DNA from: Bacteroidia bacterium Ga0077558
GTDB lineage: Bacteria; Bacteroidota; Bacteroidia; Chitinophagales; Chitinophagaceae
Reading direction: 5' to 3'
Assembly (NCBI GenBank): GCA_001464625.1
Contig: LNFJ01000060.1
Coordinates: forward strand, 1 to 38,592
Length of the DNA: 38,592 nucleotides
The position numbers and the translations under genes are program-made. Shown one piece after another: positions 1 through 8,242 of this stretch. Below the pieces are notes generated by a model that saw only the letters and a list, made by a program, of their open reading frames with translations, did no database searches and was not told the DNA's origin. Within the stretch, counting starts at the first letter, position 1, and each line of letters starts with the position of its first letter.

Positions 1-110
1 GAACTTCCCGAACGCAAAGCGTTGATAACTTCATCAATGCCCTTTTGTCTTTCAAAAGAAGAAAGGAGCAGCATAAACCCAAGCAGCAGTGTTGTAAATA
101 TCGGTTTCAT
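1..110 (-). CDS. DUF4783 family protein, N-terminal fragment
   Basis: The first 36 codons of a minus-strand gene run off the left edge of the window. The ATG is at 110-108. The fragment begins with a hydrophobic signal peptide (MKPIFTTLLLGFMLLLSS) followed by a short mature part containing IDEVINALRSGS. That segment resembles the start of the DUF4783 domain, a small exported Bacteroidota family of unknown role in which a D-x-V-I-x-A-L-R/K-x-G pattern follows the signal peptide. Only the N-terminus is visible, so the family call rests on one short motif and could be wrong. Transcription runs away from gpmI, and the gap between the two genes (111-318) is the likely site of divergent promoters. 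Confidence 0.55.
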   Translation of the reverse strand, partial: MKPIFTTLLLGFMLLLSSFERQKGIDEVINALRSGS

Positions 111-318
111 AACAAAAAAGGTTTTCACAGGTGTTTAATCTAAAAACATGCCACAGTAATGAAGGCATTTGATAGGATACTAAAGTACTAAAAACCAGCA
201 GTTTTTCCACATGACATTAACTAAATTAGGGTATTTGATTGTAATTTTACAAGAATGGAATTGGCGTTGTTACCTGATAATGAGTGTAATTGTACTAAAT
301 AAAAAATGTTGATAAGTA

Positions 319-1851
319 ATGAATCGGAAAAAAATCATTTTGGTCATCATGGACGGCTGGGGATTGGGAAAAGTTGCTTCAGCAGATGCAATTCAAAACG
401 CAAATGTTCCCTTCACTAAATCGTTGTATACAAAATACCCCAATTCTACATTAATAACCTGCGGTGAAGAGGTGGGCTTACCTGATGGACAAATGGGGAA
501 CTCAGAAGTTGGCCACCTGAATTTAGGAGCTGGTCGCATCGTTTACCAGGAATTACAGCGAATAAACGTGGCGGTAAGGGATGGTGATTTTTACCGAAAT
601 GAGATATTGCTGCAATCTATCAGGTTTGCAAGAGATAACAATAAACCGTTGCACTTACTGGGCTTAGTTAGCAATGGTGGTGTTCATTCACATATCAACC
701 ATTTAAAAGCAATATTATCCCTCTGTGTAACGGAAAAATTTTTCAACGTCTTTATCCATGCCTTTACCGATGGGCGGGATTGTGACCCTAAAAGCGGATT
801 GGAATTTTTACAGGAGCTTCAGGAGTTCTGTAAACAGACAACCGGAACCATTGCCAGTGTTAGCGGCCGCTATTTTGCAATGGACAGAGATAAACGTTGG
901 GAACGGGTGAAATTAGCGTATGATGCTATGGTTAAGGGTGAAGGAGAAAAAGCAATTGATGCTATCCAAACTGTTGTAAATGCTTATATAAACAACATAA
1001 CGGACGAATTTATTCTTCCTACAGTTATAACAACCGAAACCGGAGAGCCGATCGCAACAATTAAAGACGGAGACGTAGCTATTTGCTTCAACTTTCGTAC
1101 GGACAGGCCAAGAGAAATAACGCAGGTGTTAACACAGTTGGATTTCCCGGAGTTTGATATGAAAAAACTTTCGCTGCATTATACAACAATGACTGAGTAT
1201 GACGCTACCTACAAAAATGTAAACGTAGTTTTTGAAACAGATAATCTTAATAATACACTTGGTGAAATATTAGAACAAAATGGCTTAAAGCAAATACGAG
1301 CTGCAGAAACAGAAAAATACCCCCACGTTACTTTTTTCTTTAGCGGTGGCAGAGAAAAAGTATTTGAAGGTGAGAAAAGAGTTATGATGCCTTCACCAAA
1401 AGTTGCTACGTATGATTTACAACCTGAAATGAGTGCTTACGAATTAACAGCAGCTCTTCTGCCGGAAATAAAAAATCAAACAGCGGATTTTATCTGCTTA
1501 AACTTCGCTAACGCAGATATGGTTGGGCATACTGGCATTTGGACTGCGGCTATTAAAGCCGTTGAAACAGTTGATAAGTGTGTTGAACAAGTAGTTACAA
1601 CAGGTTTAGAAAATGGATACACTATTTTCTTAACAGCCGATCATGGCAATTCTGATTATATGATTAATGAAGATGGCTCACCCAACACAGCTCATACGCT
1701 TAATCCTGTACCTTTCTTTATTATTGATAACAACTGGACTGGCAATATTAAGAATGGAAAACTAGGAGACCTCGCCCCTACTATTCTAACAATGATGAAA
1801 TTGCCAATTCCAAAAGAAATGACAGGAAATATCTTAATTTCAGATCACTAA
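319..1851 (+). CDS. gpmI: 2,3-bisphosphoglycerate-independent phosphoglycerate mutase
   Basis: Cytosolic glycolytic and gluconeogenic enzyme that interconverts 3- and 2-phosphoglycerate, using two Mn2+ ions and a phosphoserine intermediate. The 510 residues match the usual family length. The N-terminal metal motif MDGWG is at residues 11-15. The catalytic serine is Ser62 within DGQMGNSEVGHLNLG. A later substrate-binding stretch, NFRTDRPREITQ, is clear, and the C-terminal metal site reads TADHGNSDYM. The ATG start places the first beta strand (KKIILVIMDGWG) in its normal position. The next gene starts 21 bp downstream on the same strand, so the two are probably co-transcribed. Nothing in the protein looks truncated or unusual. 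Confidence 0.97.
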   Translation: MNRKKIILVIMDGWGLGKVASADAIQNANVPFTKSLYTKYPNSTLITCGEEVGLPDGQMGNSEVGHLNLGAGRIVYQELQRINVAVRDGDFYRNEILLQSIRFARDNNKPLHLLGLVSNGGVHSHINHLKAILSLCVTEKFFNVFIHAFTDGRDCDPKSGLEFLQELQEFCKQTTGTIASVSGRYFAMDRDKRWERVKLAYDAMVKGEGEKAIDAIQTVVNAYINNITDEFILPTVITTETGEPIATIKDGDVAICFNFRTDRPREITQVLTQLDFPEFDMKKLSLHYTTMTEYDATYKNVNVVFETDNLNNTLGEILEQNGLKQIRAAETEKYPHVTFFFSGGREKVFEGEKRVMMPSPKVATYDLQPEMSAYELTAALLPEIKNQTADFICLNFANADMVGHTGIWTAAIKAVETVDKCVEQVVTTGLENGYTIFLTADHGNSDYMINEDGSPNTAHTLNPVPFFIIDNNWTGNIKNGKLGDLAPTILTMMKLPIPKEMTGNILISDH

Positions 1852-1872
1852 CTTTTTTAACACCCCAATGCC

Positions 1873-2358
1873 ATGATAAAAAAAATTTTTATTTTTTTGC
1901 TTTTTGCCCTAGTAATAATACAATTTATACGCCCCAAGAAGAATAAAGCAGAAGGTCCACAACCAAATTACATTGGTAATAATTTTGCAATACCTGCAGA
2001 TGTAAAATCCATTTTAGCAAAAGCATGTAATGATTGCCATAGCAACAATACAAATTACCCCTGGTATTCAAATTTTCAACCTGTACTATGGTGGCTGGAT
2101 AAGCATATAAAGGACGGAAAGAAAGAGCTTAACTACGATGAATATACCAGTCGTAGCCTCCGCTACCAATTTCATAAAATGGAGGAAACCATCGAAATGG
2201 TAAAAGAAGGAGAAATGCCATTGAATTCTTACACCTGGATACATAAAGACGCTAAACTTTCCCCGGAAGAAAGAAGTAAACTTACCAACTGGGCCAACAG
2301 CATAATGGACACTATGAAAGCTACCTATCCCATAGATAGCCTGATACGAAAGAATTAA
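1873..2358 (+). CDS. Haem-binding domain protein (cytochrome-like)
   Basis: A 161-residue protein with an N-terminal hydrophobic segment (about residues 4-18) that would anchor or export it, followed by a haem-binding region. The c-type haem attachment motif CNDCH lies at residues 52-56 and is followed by SNNTNYPWYSNFQP. The pairing of CxxCHS with a YPWYS motif is characteristic of the Bacteroidota haem-binding domain family (Haem_bd). The protein is therefore expected to face the periplasm with one covalently bound haem. Its redox partner is unknown. It sits 21 bp after gpmI and just upstream of a putative iron/haem uptake group, so a link to haem handling is possible but inferred only from position. 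Confidence 0.85.
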   Translation: MIKKIFIFLLFALVIIQFIRPKKNKAEGPQPNYIGNNFAIPADVKSILAKACNDCHSNNTNYPWYSNFQPVLWWLDKHIKDGKKELNYDEYTSRSLRYQFHKMEETIEMVKEGEMPLNSYTWIHKDAKLSPEERSKLTNWANSIMDTMKATYPIDSLIRKN

Positions 2359-2361
2359 TGG

Positions 2362-2369
2362 TACATTTG
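2362..2369 (+). promoter_or_regulatory. Candidate -7 promoter box (TACATTTG)
   Basis: TACATTTG is an exact match to the Bacteroidota -7 consensus TAnnTTTG. It lies directly after the stop of the haem-binding gene and about 17 bp before the GTG at 2387. Transcription would begin around 2375 and give a very short leader. No good TTTG -33 element is visible. The box supports the GTG start of the next gene. Confidence 0.35.
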
Positions 2370-2386
2370 TTCATCACTATTCTTTC

Positions 2387-2884
2387 GTGAAAAACAACCG
2401 CAGAAAAATAATAAGTGGCTTCTTTTTACTGCTTGGGCTGGCTCCATTACTGTTTCTTTTAATGGTGATGGTGCACAAAAGTGAGATTCGGGAGAAAATG
2501 AAAGAAAAACTGGAAACAGATAAACTTCAAACTATTGTACTACCGGAAGAAAAAGTGATATGGATGGATAAACATGAGATTTGGATAAACGAACACATGT
2601 TTGACATTCATTCAAAGAAATTGGAAAACGGCATTTATACCTTTACCGGATTATACGATGAAGACGAAACTGAGTTAGTAAAGAAAGAACGAAAAGCCAA
2701 TGGAAACAGTACTGAGCAAAATAAATTGATAGCTCAATTCTTTAAACACCTTCCTGCTTTTTACGACAGTAATCTTGAACATTTAAACTTATCGATCTCG
2801 CATAATTCATTTAACCTCTTTGCTTACCAACACTCCATTAGCCAGTTTAAAGAAATAATTACACCTCCGCCGCAGGTTTGTTGA
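2387..2884 (+). CDS. Unknown membrane-anchored protein
   Basis: I do not recognise this 165-residue protein. It starts with GTG. After a basic N-terminus (KNNRRK) there is one strong hydrophobic segment at about residues 8-28, then a charged, lysine/glutamate-rich soluble part that probably faces the periplasm, and it ends in TPPPQVC. The GTG start is preferred because an internal ATG start would cut away most of the membrane segment. The gene lies 43 bp upstream of a TonB-dependent receptor, and a PepSY membrane protein follows that receptor. This suggests an accessory role in metal or haem uptake, but the sequence itself gives no function. Confidence 0.7.
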   Translation: MKNNRRKIISGFFLLLGLAPLLFLLMVMVHKSEIREKMKEKLETDKLQTIVLPEEKVIWMDKHEIWINEHMFDIHSKKLENGIYTFTGLYDEDETELVKKERKANGNSTEQNKLIAQFFKHLPAFYDSNLEHLNLSISHNSFNLFAYQHSISQFKEIITPPPQVC

Positions 2885-2910
2885 TTACATACAGCAAACA
2901 AAAATCTTTG
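2876..2910 (+). promoter_or_regulatory. Candidate promoter of the TonB receptor gene
   Basis: TTTG at 2877-2880 and AATCTTTG at 2903-2910 (one mismatch to TAnnTTTG) are separated by 22 bp, which fits the -33/-7 spacing of Bacteroidota housekeeping promoters. The -33 part overlaps the end of the preceding gene. Transcription would start about 10 bp before the ATG at 2928. Confidence 0.4.
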
Positions 2911-2927
2911 TACTATAATAACTATTT

Positions 2928-5135
2928 ATGAGCAATAAGTATGTGCTTGCTCTGTTATGCGTTATTTGCATATCAGTATGCGGCTATACTCAGGAGGATA
3001 CACTTGCCGGAAAAACAATGGGCGAAGTAGTAGTATCGGTAAACAAATGGGAGCAAAAACTAAATGAGATTCCTAACAAGGTCGTCAAGATAAACAGACC
3101 CGATATTTTAAGAAATAATCCTCAGACCTCGGCTGATTTATTAGGACAAACAGGAACTGTTTTTATTCAAAAAAGCCAATTGGGAGGAGGAAGTCCCATG
3201 ATACGTGGGTTTGCTACCAACCGTGTGCTTTTAGTAATTGATGGTGTTCGTATGAACAATGCGATCTACCGCAGCGGCAATTTGCAGAACGTAATTAGCA
3301 TTGATCCATTAAGTACCGAAACTGCTGAAGTGATTTTTGGACCCGGTTCTCTTATTTATGGTAGCGATGCCATTGGTGGTGTTATGGATTTTCATACACT
3401 GAATGCACATTTTGCCAAAGACAGTGAAGTATTAGCGAAAGGCAATCTTATCAGTCGCTATTCATCTGCCAATAAAGAAAAAACCATCCACGCCGACTTG
3501 AATGTTGGTTTTAAGAAATGGTCGTTTCTTACCTCTTTCTCTTACAGTGATTTTGCTGACTTAATAATGGGAAAAAATGGCGGACAGGATAGTTACCTGC
3601 GGCCCGAATATGTGGAACGGCAAAACAATGCAGATGTGACTGTGCAAAATGTTTATCCTCGTATTCAACGATTCAGCGGCTATACGCAAACCAATTTTTT
3701 ACAGAAAATTCGTTTTAAGCCAAATCAATATTGGGATTTGCAATACAGTTTTACGTATGCGGGTACAGGGAATGCACCAAGATACGACCGGTTAATTCAA
3801 TACCGGAACGGGGCACTTCGTTTTGCTGAATGGTATTATGGTCCTATGCTTTGGAGAATGCACAACCTGCAGGTTTTGCACAGTAAAAAAACAAGCATTT
3901 ATGATGATGCCCGTTTTACATTGGCGTATCAGAATTATGAAGAAAGCCGGATTGACCGAACCAGGAACAACAATAATCGCAACAAACAAATTGAACAGGT
4001 AGATGCTTTCAGTGCCAACTGGGATGCTACCAAAGGCATTGGAAAAGGACAGGTATTTTATGGAGTTGAGTATGTCCACAACAAAGTTGGTTCATTTGGT
4101 GAAAGAATTAATATTTCTACCAATACTGTTGCTCCTTATGTAAGCAGATATCCTGATGGTAGTACCTGGAACACCATGGGTGTGTATGGTAGTTACAAGA
4201 TCAATCTGCAACCAAAACTTACTTTGGTTACAGGATTGCGATATAGCTATAATACACTGGATGCCAAATTTGTTACTACTTTCATCAACTTCCCTTATGA
4301 AAAAGCCGAGTTGAAAAATGGTGCATTAACGGGTAATGCGGGTTTGGTGTTTCGTCCTGCAATAGGCTGGCAATTAAATGGAAATATCTCCACAGGTTAT
4401 CGTATGCCAAATGTGGATGACATTGGCAAACTCTTTGAAAGTGTACCGGGAAATATCACCGTTCCAAATCCAAATCTTACACCGGAGTATGCCTGGAATT
4501 TTGAAGCTGGATTGTCAAAAAACATTCCGAATAAATTCCGGATCGAATTGAATGGTTTCTATACCATTTTAAATGATGCTATCGTTCGTCGTCCCACAAC
4601 CTTTAATGGAGAAGATAGTATTGTTTTTGATGGGGTAATAAGCCGTGTTGAAGCGTTGCAAAATGTAGCCAATGCTACTGTGTGGGGATTGCAGGCAAGT
4701 ACAGAATTTTTCTTCACCAGCAACTTTTCATTAATCAGTCATGCTAATTGGATAAATGGTAAGGAAACGGATGATACAAAAAACGAACAGGTAGCACTTC
4801 GACATGCTCCTCCGTTTTACGGAAGCACCACCTTACGTTACCGGGTGAAAAAATTATTTATTGAAGCTTCTGCCATGTATAATAGCCAGATTAAAAACGA
4901 AGACCTGGCACCATCAGAGCAAGCTAAAACAGATATTTATGCTAAAGATGAAAATGGAAAACCCTATTCACCGAATTGGTACACATTTAATCTTAAAGCA
5001 GCATACCAGGTTGTAAAAAACCTGGCGATCACCACTGGATGGGAAAATATAACCAATCAGCGTTATCGTCCCTATTCATCCGGTATTGTGGCAGCTGGTT
5101 CAAATTTTATTGTTTCATTAAGAGCATCACTTTAA
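2928..5135 (+). CDS. TonB-dependent outer-membrane receptor, probably haem/iron type
   Basis: A 735-residue outer-membrane receptor that would import a scarce ligand using TonB energy. A signal peptide covers about residues 1-21. The plug domain follows, with GEVVVSVNKWEQKLNEIP, then SPMIRGFATNRVLLVIDGVRMNN and GPGSLIYGSDAIGGVMDF, which are the standard plug signatures. The rest is a 22-strand beta barrel that ends in VSLRASL. A segment with YRMPNVDDIGKLFES followed by NPNLTPEYAWNFEAGLS resembles the haem/haemoglobin receptor class, which has FRAP and NPNL boxes. The PepSY protein downstream and the haem-binding protein upstream agree with an iron or haem substrate, but the ligand is inferred. 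A strong terminator follows the gene. Confidence 0.9.
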   Translation: MSNKYVLALLCVICISVCGYTQEDTLAGKTMGEVVVSVNKWEQKLNEIPNKVVKINRPDILRNNPQTSADLLGQTGTVFIQKSQLGGGSPMIRGFATNRVLLVIDGVRMNNAIYRSGNLQNVISIDPLSTETAEVIFGPGSLIYGSDAIGGVMDFHTLNAHFAKDSEVLAKGNLISRYSSANKEKTIHADLNVGFKKWSFLTSFSYSDFADLIMGKNGGQDSYLRPEYVERQNNADVTVQNVYPRIQRFSGYTQTNFLQKIRFKPNQYWDLQYSFTYAGTGNAPRYDRLIQYRNGALRFAEWYYGPMLWRMHNLQVLHSKKTSIYDDARFTLAYQNYEESRIDRTRNNNNRNKQIEQVDAFSANWDATKGIGKGQVFYGVEYVHNKVGSFGERINISTNTVAPYVSRYPDGSTWNTMGVYGSYKINLQPKLTLVTGLRYSYNTLDAKFVTTFINFPYEKAELKNGALTGNAGLVFRPAIGWQLNGNISTGYRMPNVDDIGKLFESVPGNITVPNPNLTPEYAWNFEAGLSKNIPNKFRIELNGFYTILNDAIVRRPTTFNGEDSIVFDGVISRVEALQNVANATVWGLQASTEFFFTSNFSLISHANWINGKETDDTKNEQVALRHAPPFYGSTTLRYRVKKLFIEASAMYNSQIKNEDLAPSEQAKTDIYAKDENGKPYSPNWYTFNLKAAYQVVKNLAITTGWENITNQRYRPYSSGIVAAGSNFIVSLRASL

Positions 5136-5140
5136 ATTAC

Positions 5141-5184
5141 AAGAGCCTGTTCAAATTAGCAGGCTCTTAATTTTTTATTTTTTT
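5141..5184 (+). terminator. Intrinsic terminator after the TonB receptor
   Basis: AAGAGCCTG (5141-5149) and CAGGCTCTT (5160-5168) form a perfect 9-bp stem with a 10-nt loop. A long T-rich tract follows directly and ends at the ATG of the PepSY gene (5185). This is a textbook Rho-independent terminator. No separate leader is left for the downstream gene, so that gene probably depends on readthrough or on a promoter inside the receptor gene. Confidence 0.85.
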
Positions 5185-5751
5185 ATGAGTAATACTAAAC
5201 AACAAGCAAAATGGATAAGATGGTTTCGCTGGCTTCATCGAAAAATTGCCATCTTCTTATTTGTTTTTTTCCTGGTTATATCCATTACCGGAATATTATT
5301 AGGCATTAAAAAACAAACCGGTTTATTAGCGCCAACTAAGAAAGGTGTATCTACCGATCTCAGCACCTGGCTAAGCATGGATAGTTTGCAAAAAAATGCC
5401 ATTCGTTTTATGAGAGATTCTGTTCCGGGTAATCTTTCAACAGAAGTTGACCGGATTGATGTACGTCCTGACAAAGGCATTGTGAAATTCACTTTCAAGG
5501 ATCATTTTCAGGGCTTGCAGTTAGATGGCACTACCGGGCAATTATTACTTATAGAGAAAAGAAGAAGTGATTTCATTGAAAAGATACATGATGGTTCCAT
5601 TCTCGATAAAATTTTTGGCACCAGTAATGACCAGGTTAAAATAAGTTATACCGTTATTATGGGGTTTAGCCTTTTTATGCTGATCGTAACCGGCATGTGG
5701 CTTTGGTATGGGCCAAAAAGGCTTCGCAAAAGCAAAAAAGCACAAGCTTAA
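5185..5751 (+). CDS. PepSY-domain membrane protein
   Basis: A 188-residue inner-membrane protein with two hydrophobic helices, at about residues 21-43 (FLFVFFLVISITGILLG) and 155-175 (VIMGFSLFMLIVTGMWLWYG). Between them is a periplasmic PepSY-like segment containing DRIDVRPDKGIVKFTFKDH and LDGTTGQLL. The N-terminal WFRWLHRKIA pattern is typical of PepSY-associated transmembrane proteins. In Bacteroidota and Proteobacteria these are often encoded next to TonB siderophore or haem receptors, and some act in ferric reduction. Its position directly after the receptor terminator fits that role. It is shorter than the four-helix PepSY_TM proteins, which are about 380 residues long, but it looks complete. 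Confidence 0.85.
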   Translation: MSNTKQQAKWIRWFRWLHRKIAIFLFVFFLVISITGILLGIKKQTGLLAPTKKGVSTDLSTWLSMDSLQKNAIRFMRDSVPGNLSTEVDRIDVRPDKGIVKFTFKDHFQGLQLDGTTGQLLLIEKRRSDFIEKIHDGSILDKIFGTSNDQVKISYTVIMGFSLFMLIVTGMWLWYGPKRLRKSKKAQA

Positions 5752-5795
5752 TAGTTGAATTAAAACTAAATAGCTCACTTGAATTTATAGTAGAA

Positions 5796-5826
5796 ATGCT
5801 GAAAACACCCTTTTCAGCATTTTTTT
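5796..5826 (+). terminator. Intrinsic terminator after the PepSY gene
   Basis: ATGCTGAAAA (5796-5805) pairs perfectly with TTTTCAGCAT (5811-5820) around a 5-nt loop, and T6 follows. Flanking A/T bases lengthen the stem. It lies 44 bp after the PepSY stop and closes the receptor-PepSY unit before the sigma-factor gene. Confidence 0.85.
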
Positions 5827-5971
5827 GCCCCATTCAAAACTCAAATAGTACAAACCCTTGTAATCTTCGCCAGAAAAGAGAAATATGAGTCGAAACCTTA
5901 CGGAAATTTTACTTTTCTGTGCAGCATTCGTTCCAAAAAAATGTCTAAATTACAGGCAGCCAAAGTAAATT

Positions 5972-6553
5972 ATGACCGAGGAAGCCATACTTAGAGGTTG
6001 TTTGAATAATGATGCCGCCGCACAGCGGGAATTGTACAATAAGTACAGTCCTAAAATGCTGGCTGTATGTTATCGATTTGCTCACAACCGGGAGGATGCG
6101 GAGGATATGCTGCAGGAAGGATTTATTAAAGTTTTTTTACAGATACACACTTTTGAGAGCAGGGGTGCATTTGAAGGTTGGATAAGACGGATTGTGGTAC
6201 ATACTTGTATCAATATCCTGAAAAAGAATAAAAAGTTCAATGAAAGTGTAGATATTATTCATGCAACGGGAATACAGATAAGAGAGGATAGTGTACCGGC
6301 AATTATACAGGCAAAACAAGTAGTAGAGTGTATCCGGATGTTGCCTATTGGTTATAGAACTGTTTTGAACCTTTATGCAGTAGAAGGTTACAGCCACCGG
6401 GAAATATCGAATATGCTTGATATAGAAGAAAGCACCAGCCGAAGCCAATACACAAGGGCCAAAGCAATGCTTGAAGATATTTTGATCAGAAAAAGAATAT
6501 TACAAAAACCTAAACCTGAATTTGATTGGCTTGCCGCCGTTAGTCAGCGTTGA
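5972..6553 (+). CDS. RNA polymerase ECF-type sigma-70 factor
   Basis: A 193-residue extracytoplasmic-function sigma factor. Region 2 spans about residues 20-90, with YNKYSPKMLAVCYRFAHNR and the core-binding stretch EDAEDMLQEGFIKVF, followed by FEGWIRRIVVHTCINILKK. Region 4 lies at about residues 120-170, with LPIGYRTVLNLYAVEGYSH and the helix-turn-helix HREISNMLDIEESTSRSQ. No region 1.1 or region 3 is present, as expected for this class. The gene starts with ATG. The 507-residue partner protein begins 34 bp downstream and very likely forms a regulatory pair with it. Its target promoters cannot be seen from the sequence. Confidence 0.93.
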   Translation: MTEEAILRGCLNNDAAAQRELYNKYSPKMLAVCYRFAHNREDAEDMLQEGFIKVFLQIHTFESRGAFEGWIRRIVVHTCINILKKNKKFNESVDIIHATGIQIREDSVPAIIQAKQVVECIRMLPIGYRTVLNLYAVEGYSHREISNMLDIEESTSRSQYTRAKAMLEDILIRKRILQKPKPEFDWLAAVSQR

Positions 6554-6587
6554 TTTTTAACCCGTATCCTAAACTGACCGCTGTGTT

Positions 6588-8111
6588 ATGGAAAATAGAT
6601 TCAATAACAGGGATTTTGAGCAGTTTGTAAAGCAAAGTGCTGACCAATACCGGATGTTTCCATCTGAAAAGGTGTGGAGTGGTATTCATAATACCTTACA
6701 CACCCGCAGACGTTGGTATGGTATAGGTCTTTCTTTGTTATTGCTTACTACGGCTGCTGTTACCTGGATAATGCTTCTCAGTCCATCCAGCAAACAAGAA
6801 CAACTAGCCAGCACTCCCGTTACCACTACTACAAAAGAATTTATTGAACAAGAGTATGAAATACCTGAACTCGTTATTGCTCCGGTAAAAGCTATCAACA
6901 ATAAGCCTTCTTTTGTTGCCTCACCGGACAATCAACAAGAAAATCTTTTCCTGGCTGATGCAGGAACACCGGTTATTTCTTCCAATGATTTATTTATCAC
7001 CTCCGCTGAAAATAAAGTAATTGCAGACGAGCTCACTTTGCCACTACCTGTAAATGCGACGAATGTTTCTAATCACCCTCCTGTTGCCATCAATAACAAT
7101 AAAGCCGGTGTAGCTATTTCAAAAAAACAAGCTTCCCCTATTGTAACTTCCGCCCAACCAGATGTGTTGCCTATTGCAGCAACAAACAAAACACTTGAGA
7201 AAACTAACGCTGAGTTGCCCCTCTCAATTATTGATAGTGATGATTACAGTAAAGAAAAAGAAGAGGTAAAGCAAACTATCACTACAGAGGAAAAATCGCT
7301 GGTGGAAAAAAATGATATTTACCCACTAACAATCGAAAGTGTAACAAATAGCTATATAAGGCTCGGTAAAAAAAGAAAAGCTTCCTGGGAGATTTATTTC
7401 TTACCTACTATCAGCTACCGAAAGCTTTCAGAAAATAAAAATTTCTTACTTAATTCACAGGCCAATAATGCCCCTGCCAACAACTCTATTAATGAAAATA
7501 TTAATGATGTTGTTACTCATAAACCTGATGTTGGTTTGGAGGCAGGCTTTAATGTTGGGTTTCCAATTTCTAAAAACTTAAAATTTACCACAGGCTTGCA
7601 ATTAAACGTAAGCAAGTATGATATTAAAGCTTATCCATACCAACGGGAAGATGCCAGAATAGCACTGAGCTACGACTATGGAAGGACTTCCGTTTCCACG
7701 ATTCAAACCAATTACAGAGCTCAGGAGAGTTATACAAAACCACATTGGCTATCTAATTATTACGTTTCTGCCTCTTTACCAATTGGTGCAGAATTAAAAG
7801 TTGCCCGTCTTAAATCAAATAATGGCTACCTGGGCATAGGTGGTACCATTCAACCAACTTACACTTTAATTGACAGAGCATATATTATTTCGACTGATTT
7901 TAAAAACTATGCTAAGCTTCCTTCGCTTACCCGTGACTGGAACTTAAATTCTAGCTTCGAAATATTTGCAGGATACTCCACCAAAAAATTGGATTGGAAA
8001 ATTGGGCCGCAAATTCGTTACCAGGTGCTATCGAGCTTTTATAAAAAATACCCCGTAAAAGAACATCTGATGAATTATGGATTAAAATTGGCCGTAGTTA
8101 TTAATAAATAA
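6588..8111 (+). CDS. Sigma-factor partner: membrane anchor plus C-terminal beta-barrel-like domain
   Basis: A 507-residue protein encoded 34 bp after the ECF sigma gene. Residues 1-43 are hydrophilic and look cytosolic (FEQFVKQSADQYRMFPSEKVW). Residues 44-65 form one hydrophobic helix preceded by RRR, which fits an inner-membrane anchor. Residues 66-255 are a low-complexity periplasmic stretch. From about 265 to the end the sequence alternates polar and aromatic residues like an outer-membrane or PorT-like barrel (WEIYFLPTISYRKLSE, LEAGFNVGFPISKNLKFTTG), and it closes with KLAVVINK. No signal peptide is evident. A role as an anti-sigma-like or envelope-sensing partner is inferred from gene order and topology only. 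No known anti-sigma zinc motif (HxxxCxxC) is present. Confidence 0.8.
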   Translation: MENRFNNRDFEQFVKQSADQYRMFPSEKVWSGIHNTLHTRRRWYGIGLSLLLLTTAAVTWIMLLSPSSKQEQLASTPVTTTTKEFIEQEYEIPELVIAPVKAINNKPSFVASPDNQQENLFLADAGTPVISSNDLFITSAENKVIADELTLPLPVNATNVSNHPPVAINNNKAGVAISKKQASPIVTSAQPDVLPIAATNKTLEKTNAELPLSIIDSDDYSKEKEEVKQTITTEEKSLVEKNDIYPLTIESVTNSYIRLGKKRKASWEIYFLPTISYRKLSENKNFLLNSQANNAPANNSINENINDVVTHKPDVGLEAGFNVGFPISKNLKFTTGLQLNVSKYDIKAYPYQREDARIALSYDYGRTSVSTIQTNYRAQESYTKPHWLSNYYVSASLPIGAELKVARLKSNNGYLGIGGTIQPTYTLIDRAYIISTDFKNYAKLPSLTRDWNLNSSFEIFAGYSTKKLDWKIGPQIRYQVLSSFYKKYPVKEHLMNYGLKLAVVINK

Positions 8112-8136
8112 TTTGCCCAACAAACTGCTTATTACT

Positions 8137-8168
8137 TCCCGTATTGTTAATTCAGTACGGGATTTTTT
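8137..8168 (+). terminator. Intrinsic terminator after the sigma-factor pair
   Basis: TCCCGTATTG (8137-8146) pairs with CAGTACGGGA (8153-8162) through a 10-bp stem with one G-U pair and a 6-nt loop, followed by a T7 tract. It lies 25 bp after the stop and ends the sigma-factor operon. Confidence 0.85.
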
Positions 8169-8242
8169 TACGTTACTCTTGTAGTGTTTAACCCTTTGTT
8201 TCCGCTAATTTTATGGCTTAAATAAGTTCAGAAATTATACAT

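Noticed and set aside
3792..4079. Open frame on the minus strand inside the TonB receptor gene
   Set aside because: It lies wholly inside a clearly conserved receptor, has no family features and reads as the shadow of that gene.
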